64,000 nucleotides of DNA from Perkinsus olseni (Eukaryota; Perkinsozoa; Perkinsida; Perkinsidae): NCBI GenBank assembly GCA_013115135.1, contig JABANP010000015.1:186001-250000 (forward strand), in the 5' to 3' direction. The notes below the pieces were generated by a model. That model saw only the letters and a list, made by a program, of their open reading frames with translations. It had not been told where the DNA came from and did no database searches. The position numbers and the translations under genes were made by a program. This document shows, piece by piece, positions 21,256-29,814 of the stretch; the stretch's first letter is position 1; each line of letters opens with the position of its first letter.

Positions 21256-22765
21256 ATGCCGGTCGCAAATCATGAGTCATCACCGGAGCTGTCAGATGAG
21301 TTGGATGATCTGATCGAATCAACCCTTAAAGGAAATGGACAACGCGAAGGCAGAGGAGGGTAGGGGGACAGAGGGTGAGCTTGCCGTTGGGGGTACTGCT
21401 GTTCGAGCGACCTCACAGGTAACCAGGAGAGGGCCACCACGGTAGCTGCTGGGGCCTCGGTAGAAGGGAAGGAGCAAGCTAGTACCCTGGAGCAGAGTTT
21501 AAACGACCTGGTGAAGGGTCTCGAAGAGAGCGCCCAGCGAGGAGGTAGGGCGTGGAGTGCAGTGGTTATGGTTGGTAGGGTGGAGATCAGGGGAAGATGA
21601 CGAAGAGGACCTCCAGAAGCTGATGGAGGCTATGAGGAAGCTAGACTTGGGCGATGATGAGGAGTTCATGAAGGAAATTAATGGTTTGACCAAAGGTACC
21701 CAGGGACAACAGAAGGCGCGATTGCTAGGGCGGCGATGAGTCGTCTTTGAGATCTCGATGACGGGTCCGGGTCTGCGTCCGGTCTACGGGAAAGGCTGTC
21801 GTGACGACAGTGTCGTCCCCGGTTGCTCTAGCCTATCGCATCTCGTGTGTTTTACCCCATCTACCCCGCGTCGAGGCCTGCCGCTAGTCACACCTTTGGC
21901 GTTGTCTATCGGCCTCTCCTTGGTGGCCAGTCTTTATCGCATGTATCATGTCCTGGTTAAGGCAAGAGCTCTCAGGTATGTTTGCCAAGGAGGCGATACG
22001 GGAGCCTATCGTCAAGATACGCGATGAGCTGCAAGTGTTCCTGGCGTCTGATGAAGGCAAGAACCTAGATGAGAAGGAGCGGGAACGGTAGGAACCATGG
22101 TCGCCTCCTGCAGAAGTAGTGGAGACACCGTGTCGTTAGGTGCACGCTGATCTTGAGGAAGTACGCAGCCGTCCTCGAGGTGTATGACAAGTCCGAGGGG
22201 GATTCCTTGACCGATGCTGAGCAGCAGGAGGTACTGCCGTGGTGGAACTGGAGGCTGTGATGAGTCGGAATGGCAGGCCTCTCGACTCTTTGGCGAGCTG
22301 CAGGCATTAGGGCCGCCACCGGAGGAGGTCGTAGAGCGGATAGTTCCACCAACTGCTGCTACGGCGGCGGCGGCGGCCTCGTCGTCGTCTGGCGGGGAGG
22401 AGGGGCAAGCATGCGGCGGCACCGGCCAGTAAAGAGGATGCAGAAGAGTTCGCTCAGTTTTTAAAGGGGGTGATAGTAGGGCTGAGGTCCGTATAGCCAG
22501 GAGTATCTTTGAGGTCGTCAGATGGGCTTTGGGTCCGACACCTCGGCGTCTGAGGGCAACCCTGCGGGCATGGACGAAGAGTCGGCCAAAGTGATGAAGG
22601 AAATGATCGATAATCCTGGTAGCAGTGGGCAGGCCACCTTGACCTGTCTATTCCTTTGTATCAGATTTACTGCGGCAGATGATGGGAGATCTGGACAAGG
22701 CCATGCAGGATGCGTCTTCGAAGGACGGCGGCGGCGACAAGCCTCCGCAGTGCTCTATCATGTGA
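21256..22765 (+). CDS. PEX19: Peroxin-19 (PEX19), farnesylated
   Basis: PEX19 is the cytosolic receptor and chaperone for peroxisomal membrane proteins. The ATG at 21256 gives MPVANHESSPELSDELDDLI, the acidic N-terminal PEX3-binding type of segment. Later exons read DEEDLQKLMEAMRKLDLGDD; MFAKEAIREPIVKIRDELQV after an intron at 21696-21975; TLILRKYAAVLEVYDKSEGD; LFGELQALGPPPEEVVERIV, equivalent to the LM..MQ..G.PP.E helix of the family; and MDEESAKVMKEMIDN. The protein ends PPQCSIM, a CaaX farnesylation box like the QCLIM end of human PEX19. The frame shifts once in the GCG/TCG-rich stretch near 22365-22430, and I could not settle whether this is an intron or an error. It shows that the organism is likely to have peroxisomes. 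Confidence 0.85.
21696..21975 (+). other. Unusually long intron in PEX19
   Basis: GT..AG intron inferred by joining GLTKG to MFAKEAIREP in phase. At 280 nt it is about five times longer than other introns here. I saw no convincing snoRNA boxes or coding exon inside. Confidence 0.5.
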
Positions 22766-22993
22766 AACCCCGCCTCTGCTGCTGCTGCTGAGCTGCTCTG
22801 TAATCTCTGCAAAATTGAGAAGAGTTTCTAATACCAATCACTAATGGTTCACGTTTCGTACACAGCATGGTCTTGACTTTCTCAATGTGTCAGGGGGGAA
22901 TTTCGTGGCGCGCGGTCACTCTACTGCATACTGAGTACGATCGTTATGGTCAGTGGCCGCTTGCTTTCGGTTGATTTTATCGTCGTCATCACT

Positions 22994-24432
22994 ATGCAGC
23001 GTCGAATCGCGGGCACGCTTTGCCCCTCCCAGGTCCGCGCAGTGGCAGCATTGCGTTCTGGGCTCCATCCTCGGGTCCCTAGGGGTGCCCTTTCTGCAGT
23101 GGATGGAACCCTCTTTCGAGGTCTCTGGCGCATCGCTCGTTTCTTCGACAAGAACCCCGCTTACAAGTCCCTCATCACCAACGCCTACAGGACTGTAGAG
23201 GAGAAGCAGGACCCGCTGTATGCCGAGGCCCTCAGGGCCTACCTGGCTGGTGCGGACTACTACGTCCCCGGCAAGCCGGTCTCGGTGCCCGGTCCTGATG
23301 GTCACCTCACCACCGCGACCTGCGCTTCCTTGTCGGCGGGTGACAGTCTGGTGGACCTGGTTCGAATGTGCTTCCGCAGCGGCATCGATTCTACGGACTC
23401 CTGGTTCTCCGCCCTTCGTCACTTGTCGAGGATACGCACTTTATGCGATAAGGTCGAGCTCGAGGAAAGGGCCGATCGTGATGTACCGGCCTGGTTGAAG
23501 GGAACGATAGAACCCTGCTGGGGAACGGTAGCGCCGGGCCTGGTGCTGCTGGCCCACCCCCTCTGCGAGGAGGGTACATGGACGCGCAGTGTCATAGTCA
23601 TCACGGGCGGCGACAAGCCTGATGTCTCTCGTGGGTACGGCTGGAGGCCTGATGGTTTGATAGTGAATAGGAGGGTTAGGGAGGGGACGAGAGAGTTGCA
23701 GATCTTGCGAGATCAGGCAGCCTTCTTCCGCAGTATACGGCGGAACAAACGGGTAGGATCGGCCTCTCTGCAGAGGGCCAAGGGGGGCCAACAGCAGCAG
23801 CAGCAGCAGGGGAGTGGGAAGGAGCAAGGGAGCGGCAGTGAGGGCGAAGAGGCTTCTTGGCTCTCGGACATGCATGGCAAACAGCGTGCACAGGAGGGAG
23901 CCTTCATGACCGTACTATCACAAGTCACCAAGGACCCATCCAGATGGCAGTTTGGGGGTCCGGTGGCCTCGGTCGAGGTTGTCCATGAGAGTGTTGTGAG
24001 AGGGGTACGCCCCTTGAGTATAGGCCCTGATGAGACGTCGATAGGTCTCTTCCACGGCTGGAAACAGACGGAGGATACTGAGGTCCTCACTGAAGTAGCG
24101 ACGCCGAGGAGGACTTTTGTTGGCAAAGCGGCCTGGGAGCGTGGTCAGCTCTTGAAAGGGAGATGAACCTTGGGGTGTGGTACCCTGTGAAAGTGACTTC
24201 GCCCGAGGCCCTGCGGAAAATCATGCTGGGCAGACACGATTTGAGTGAAGATGATCTCTGGGCTGCGATGGTGACCGAGTCCTGCGGCTCTCCGGAGATG
24301 GCCAGGCTACCCGTATCAGCAGCTAAAGTAGTACGCTCGGACCTTAACGTGGACTGGGGCTACTCGAGTGACAATGATGATGATGAGGAGTGGGGGAGTG
24401 CTGTGGCTAGCGAACGTGGCAGAGGGGTATGA
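22994..24432 (+). CDS. DUF179/AlgH-like (UPF0301) protein with N-terminal extension
   Basis: ATG 22994 gives a basic, mitochondrion-like leader (MQRRIAGTLCPSQVRAVAAL). A helical segment follows with LFRGLWRIARFFDKNPAYKS, reminiscent of LYR-type small helical domains. From about residue 175 the DUF179/AlgH fold is visible: GTVAPGLVLLAHPLCEEGTW, TRSVIVITGG, GWRPDGLIVNRR, then WQFGGPVASVEVVHES and LFHGWKQTEDTEVL. Between these lies a low-complexity insert with a seven-Gln run (CAGCAG repeat near 23790). The frame breaks by one base at about 24160, in KGG/GAG sequence: AAWERGQLLKG ends one frame and MNLGVWYPVKVTSPEAL continues in the next, matching the end of the fold. The C terminus is acidic (SDNDDDEEW). 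Molecular function of this family is unclear. Confidence 0.72.
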
Positions 24433-24755
24433 TGGACCAGGCAGTGTCTATCCCGGCCTTGTAACAATTGACCAATTATTTTACCGCTTATGTAAGTGTA
24501 TCGTCCCCGTCCTCCTCGTCGTCGTAGTGACTGCATCACCACTCAGCTACAATAAAGAAGGGAGTTTTTGTCGCCTCTGTCATGTATCTATTATTCTCTT
24601 GAGTTCAGTCATAGAGTCCATTGCAAGGATTCCTCGCCGAGGAACCGCGCCTTATTGGTGTCTTCTACGCACTCTGTAGAGCTCGACCTAGCGCAGCCAT
24701 CTTGGGCGACACACTTGGCGACCGAGCTTCAATATCGGATTACCTCTAGGGTTCT
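24433..24755. other. Intergenic, no gene seen
   Basis: There is no supported frame between the DUF179 gene and the NAP gene, both on the plus strand. The stretch includes a gtcctcctcgtcgtcgtag run near 24508. Confidence 0.5.
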
Positions 24756-26069
24756 ATGTCCGCCCCTGCAGCAGCGAGTGCTGAGAAGGAGGAGGCCCCC
24801 ACGCTGCCTCAGGAGTTGGTATCGAAACTACTCGCCTTGGATGATGATTACACTAAGATCCAGAAACGGCTCGAACGGTGGGCCTTGGATACTCCGCTGG
24901 TGCCCCTGCGTTGATGACTGTTGGTAGGGAGATAAGGGAGCTAGAGAGAAGCTACGACAAGGAGCTCACTCCCATCATCGAGGCCAGGGCCCAGCTACTG
25001 GCTGAACCCGGAGAGGGAGGGTCCAATCATGTCAAAGGATTCTGGAAGAAAGTCAGCTGGAGGGGCGCTGCTCCCGAGTGGTTAACTGTTACATCAGGTG
25101 CTGCGCAATTCGACGGAGTTTGAGGATGACGTGGAGGAGTGGGACTTGCCGGTATTGGAGTACCTTGTGGACATTACAACAGACGATTTGTTTCCTTCTA
25201 GTACGTTGAGTAGCGGATGGCTTTTTCATCATTGGTCTCTCTGTCGCAGGTCCGGCAGGAGATGAAGCGCCGTGTGGCTTCTCTCTTACATTCGCCTTCG
25301 CTGAAAACCCCTATTTCACCAATGATAAGCTCACCAAGAAATACCATTACGGCGAGGGCAAGGAGTTCCTCAAGCAGACTGAGATCGTTGAGATAGAGAG
25401 TGATGGCATCGATTGGAAGCCTGGCATGGTGGGTGGCCTCCCGATACAAGGGTCCATGCTGAGGGCCTCAGGATGTCACGGTGGAGGTGGTGCGCAAGAA
25501 GAAGAAGGGCTCTGGGGCGAAGAACAGGGCCGCTATGAAGACCGTCACTCGCGATCGGCCGAGCTTCTTCAAATTCTTCACGTAAGTCGATTGGGTTAGA
25601 GGAGTGCATTGATGGATTATGTGCTCAGCTCCCTAGGGCCCAACTACCCCATACCCGAGTGGTTGGAGTTGCCGGACGATGAGGACTCCGAGGACGACGG
25701 TGGGCTGCCACCATGGACCGCTCAGCCGTGGCAGTCTGTCTTTAGAAGATGAGCTCGAGCGCCTGCACATGTTGATGGCCGATGATTGGGAGAGGGCGGA
25801 AATGCTGAAGGATAATATAATACCCCATGCGATAAGGTGTTGACTTGCCGCTGGCTATATCCTGATAATCGGTGCTGCTTGCCGCCCCAGGTGGTACACG
25901 GGTGAAGCGTGCCCTGACGATGAGGTATCGGAGTACACGATTGCCGATGACGACGAGGAAGAGGTTGATGACGGTGAGGCTTGTCTCTGCTACTGGTGTG
26001 GGATCTAACTCGATTATTGTTTGCTTCTCAGAATCAGCTGCCATAGCGATGGCGGAGGCTAACTTTTGA
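24756..26069 (+). CDS. NAP/SET-family histone chaperone
   Basis: Nucleosome-assembly-protein family, binding histones in nucleus and cytosol. ATG 24756: MSAPAAASAEKEEAPTLPQE. The dimerisation helix follows (REIRELERSYDKELTPIIEA, across the intron 24878-24927), then KGFWKKVVLRNSTEF across the intron 25052-25097, EEWDLPVLEYLVDITTDDL, and the core CGFSLTFAFAENPYFTNDKL plus TKKYHYGEG, the typical F.F..NpyF.n..L.K.Y. Further on come PSFFKFF, an acidic stretch LPDDEDSEDDGGLPPW, and the acidic tail IADDDEEEVDDE ending AMAEANF. A tandem gtctgtct at about 25735-25742 shifts the frame between WQS and LEDELERLHM; removing one 4-base unit restores it. The family identity is secure. Confidence 0.88.
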
Positions 26070-26360
26070 GAGTTCTCTCTTTAAAAGGGGGTTTGGTTCG
26101 TACCACGTTGGGTTTCTACCCGCAGCGCAGCACTGAGTTGCCGGGCACTTCGGATCTCATTTCTATCACTTCGTTCGTCAGCGGCTTTAGAGACTCACCA
26201 TTTGAATTTGATGTATCTATAAACACTCTCCTCTGGTTTCATGGGTCAGAGTGAGCTCATGTTTCAGGAATACCAAGGGTGTGCATTTCCTACCGTGATC
26301 TCAGTAGTGTTGTCTGCTCGCGTAGCGATACACGAAACAAACAACCTCGTGTTGGTCGTG

Positions 26361-26432
26361 GGGGACTAGCTCAAATGGTAGAGCGCTCGCTTAGCAAGCG
26401 AGAGGCACCGGGATCGATGCCCGGGTTCTCCA
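26361..26432 (+). tRNA. tRNA-Ala (AGC)
   Basis: A 72-nt cloverleaf. The acceptor stem GGGGACT / GTTCTCC ends in discriminator A. The D arm is CTCA..GAGC, the anticodon stem is CTCGC/GCGAG around loop TTAGCAA with anticodon AGC, and the T stem is CCGGG/CCCGG. The acceptor stem has one mismatch and wobble pairs. A TTTTT run at 26433-26437 directly after the gene is the Pol III terminator. Confidence 0.93.
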
Positions 26433-26437
26433 TTTTT
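26433..26437 (+). terminator. Pol III oligo-T terminator of tRNA-Ala
   Basis: Five T residues directly follow the tRNA discriminator base, the normal eukaryotic Pol III stop signal. Confidence 0.75.
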
Positions 26438-26492
26438 CGAGCTGATTCTGTCGAGCTTCGATTGCATCGTCCTTACCCTTCCCCACCACAAC

Positions 26493-28837
26493 ATGCCACC
26501 AACCGCCAGAAGAATCGCTCAAATCTCTCGTGCTGATCTTGAACTGCAGAGTCGAGTCAAAGCGGCGGCTCAGGGTGGCGCGAGGAAGCATCAACAAGCT
26601 TATAGAGGAAGAGATTGGCAACATGTCAGCTGTAAGTTCGGACTGCCGTCATCGGGCTCTCAGTCGTTCCCTATTCCTTATTTGCTATCCTCGAAGATAC
26701 ACCTTTGCACCTGCCTCCATCGTCTGGCCTCCTCCCCGCGTGATCGTCTCACCCCCAAGTCTCCGGTCGGTTTCATACTAAAACACATTATGGAGAAGGC
26801 AGATGAAGTACCGAGAGAGCAGATCCAGCAGCTTCTGGCGAATACATCGTGGGCGGCAGCGAAGCTCGAGGCAGCTCGAATGTAGGCGCCGCTGCGAACG
26901 CCGATGAGCCGCCATTCGCCTGAGCTGCCACTCTCAGGTCGTCTGACCAAATTGATCGCACTGAGCTCGATATGAAGATCTACCGCTTCATCGGCCAGAT
27001 GGGTTCACGACATCTAGCCACCATTGTGTGGTCGATGGCCTCCGCTCAAACCTGGCCTGCCGATCCTGAGAATTTTTCTCGGATATTGAGAAGCCTCTTG
27101 GACATCCCACGGCCTCTTCATCACCAGGAACTCGCCAACACCCTCTGGGCACTCGCACGAGCGCCCGAGAAGTTCCGGACGGAAACTCGCGAGGCGGCCA
27201 GCGCACTCATGGCCAGGTATGTTGAACGAGCCGATCCAAAGTTCCGCTTCGCTGACCAGCATTCTGCCAATATCCTATGGGCCATCGCGAAGCTGGGGAT
27301 TGAACCGGAAGTGGCCAAGGGGGTTTTGAGCATATGCGTTGCCTCTATCAACGAAACCTGTGGAGAATATCGTCCGCACTCTCTATCCCTCTGTGCGTGG
27401 TCCTTAGCAACACTGGGTGTTCACCCGGAGGTGGTTGATCGTATCATTTCGGAGGCCTCAGCTAGAAAGCTCCGAGACTTCGAGAATCAGCAAGTCGCCC
27501 ATCTCGTCTGGGCCGGAGGGACTATGCTTCCGGCATGGACAATGGATGGCTTACCCGAACGTCTTGCTGCTACCATGGATAAGGCCAAGCCCCAGAATGT
27601 AGCCAACGTGCTGTGGGGCATAGCCCGGAGTGGCCCCCCGTTGAACTCTAAGCTGGTGCGCTTCGCCCAAACCCACATGGAAACATCACCCAGAGCGTAT
27701 TTGCCGGTTGACCTCTCCTCAGTGCTATGGGCGTTGGGTACGATGACGAATAGGGGCGATTACCCTGATGGTTTGGATGGGCTCGTTTTGGCGACTTACA
27801 CTAAGATGAAGTCACAAATGACTACAGAATGGAGTGCTCGCCATATCAGCTCAGCGACGTGGGGGATCGCTACTCTGGCTACCAATGGCGTGGGTCGTGG
27901 CGAGGCGTTACCGCTGCTGGAGGACATGGTCGTTTTAGCGAGTAGAGCTGGGGCGAAGAGCTTCACCGACCAGGAGGGTGCTGGCATGTTCATGTGGGCC
28001 CTGGCTAAAGTCGAGATGCGGCCCACTGATCGGATACGTACTGTGATGCGCGAGTTCGCGGAGCACTTCAAAGACCGGGCTGACGTCGCTCGGGCTAACA
28101 CCTTATCGTTGGCCGCCTGGTCCATATCGGCTCTGAGGTTCAAAGATGAGGAGCTACTTAAGGTAGCGATAGAGAGTATGACGGCCGATGCTGCAGCGAA
28201 CTACGCTGATTTTACAGCGGCGGTACACGCGGCAGCAATTACACAATCCGCGCTTATGCCACCGCCAGTGGTTGACGAACTCTGGTATAAGTGCGGTGTG
28301 ATGAATGCTCCTGATACACAGCTCGCCATCTGTGGGTGGTCGCTGACGGCACTAGACCTCGGGAGAGGCCTCTACACGGACAAGGTCAACATGGTTGCAG
28401 ACAGGTTGTCTGTGGCAGACCTCACCAACCTCAACCAGGCGGCGCGCAAGTTGGCTCGTACCGTTTTGTCGGCGAGTAATCGGGTTATCAATTTGCCCAG
28501 AGAGAGACTTGACCTGAGGTCCTCACAAGCTCACCAGAACTGGGTGGGAGCTCTGAGGAAGTACGGCGTCCACGGAGTGCAATCCGAATTCGAAGTCATT
28601 CCGGGCGTGTTCGTGGACATCGCGTTGCCAGCGGATAAGGTTGCTATTGAGGTTCAGGGAGACTCCCACTATCTCACTGATCTGGCCACTGGTCAGCGCA
28701 TCGATACAACTGGGAATACGAAACTAAAACGGCAAATGGTTGAGAGGAGGAATTGGACTCTTCTCGAAGTGCCGGTTATGAGACACATGCCGAGTAAGCG
28801 TGATGTAGAAAAGTTTCTGAAACCGTTTCTCATGTGA
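26493..28837 (+). CDS. RAP-domain protein with octotricopeptide-like repeats, copy 1
   Basis: RAP-domain proteins bind RNA in mitochondria or plastids; the family is expanded in alveolates and algae. The start at ATG 26493 (MPPTARRIAQISRADLELQS) is a possible transit peptide. An intron near 26630-26790 precedes IMEKADEVPREQIQQLL. Another (26883-26938) joins LEAARM to SSDQIDRTELDMKIYRF. The body has about ten repeats of LW[AG][LI]A type about 38 residues apart: ANTLWALARA, ANILWAIAKLG, SLCAWSLATLG, ANVLWGIARSG, SSVLWALGTM, GMFMWALAKVE, SLAAWSISALRF, AICGWSLTALD. The C-terminal RAP domain reads VFVDIALPADKVAIEVQGDS, then NTKLKRQMVERRNWTLLEVP. The last exon is uninterrupted for over 620 codons. 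A decayed copy lies at 34680-36721. Confidence 0.88.
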
Positions 28838-29117
28838 TGTTGACGTGCTGTTGAGTTGTTGGAGTTCGGTGCGGCTGATAATAGTGAATTCTGATGATGG
28901 TGAAGTGTTAGTTGATCTGATTTTGTTACAATATCGCTCATTGAAATCAGTGGAAGTCTATCAACGGCGAACGCCAAGTGCGCTCGCCATTTTCACATTT
29001 TCATTGAGACCCGCTCGCTTTCGGCTCGATTGAGCAGACCACTTGGCCTTGGCGTTAAGTTCTGCACATAATGACAGAGTGGTCACGAGAATTTCTAATA
29101 CTCTTTGGACCGGGCTT

Positions 29118-29164
29118 GTATCGACATGCCTTTCGCGAGCCGCTCGTGGAAAGCATGTCGATAC
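29118..29164. repeat. Strong imperfect hairpin
   Basis: The left arm GTATCGACATGC continues ctttcgcgag, and the right arm ctcgtggaaa continues GCATGTCGATAC. The outer 12 bp pair perfectly, with a further paired stretch inside. It lies in the gap between the RAP gene and the ABC gene. Role unknown; a structured RNA or the footprint of a small inverted-repeat element are options. Confidence 0.6.
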
Positions 29165-29208
29165 ACGCCGGCGCACCCCGCGCGCGAATCGTCCGTCTCG
29201 GTAATTCA

Positions 29209-29284
29209 GCGCCGCCTGCAGGATTTGAACTAGGGAGCTTCCGAAGTCAGCAGCGACGCTTATCCACTTGACCGAAAAGGACCC
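29209..29284 (-). other. tRNA-like sequence with A and B boxes
   Basis: On the minus strand, TTTCGGTCAAGTGGATAAGC resembles a D arm / A box and AGTTCAAATCC fits the B box. The anticodon and T stems do not pair well, so I do not call a working tRNA. It may be a tRNA pseudogene or part of a tRNA-derived repeat. Confidence 0.35.
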
Positions 29285-29664
29285 CTCGTAAAGCTCATTC
29301 GTTAAACCGTACCGTAGTTCAGCTTTTTCTTCCGTACTGAAGACTGCGGCTCGCCCCAGTGCACTTTGTGTCTGCCTGCACATTGTCGGCTTGAGGGCAG
29401 TTCAACCTTGCTTCCTTTGGGCACGGGTATTCACATCACCGAGTGATTACCACTCTCGTTGAGTTGATGAGGTGTGTTGCGGAGGACAGCCTTGGGTTAC
29501 CCTGGAGGCTTCCACTCAAATGGTCGCCGCCATCTTTTTGCCCACCCCCTTTTCCAACCGCGCACCCCGTGGCCCCGTCCGTTGGTTGAACTTGCTCCCT
29601 TACGGAAACTCCACACATGAACTCTTCAAGCTGCGTACGTCATGCGACAATCCCAGGAAAAATG

Positions 29665-29737
29665 CTTCCGGTCGGATGGAACTCGCGACCCTCCGCTGAC
29701 GAGACTTCAGCCCTGTCCATTGCGCCAGATCTCTGAT
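29665..29737 (-). other. tRNA-like sequence, Arg-type D arm
   Basis: On the minus strand, CTGGCGCAATGGAC is a near-perfect A box like that of tRNA-Arg. A 5-bp stem GCTGA/TCAGC encloses AGTCTCG, and GAGTTCCATCC resembles a B box. The loop lacks U33 and the acceptor stem does not close, so a pseudogene is more likely than a functional tRNA. Confidence 0.35.
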
Positions 29738-29814
29738 GATTGTGTCTTCACTGTTCACAGGCGTCGTGAGCGATTTCTTCCGGTTCACCGTCTTCAGGAT
29801 TCACTCTTATCAGG

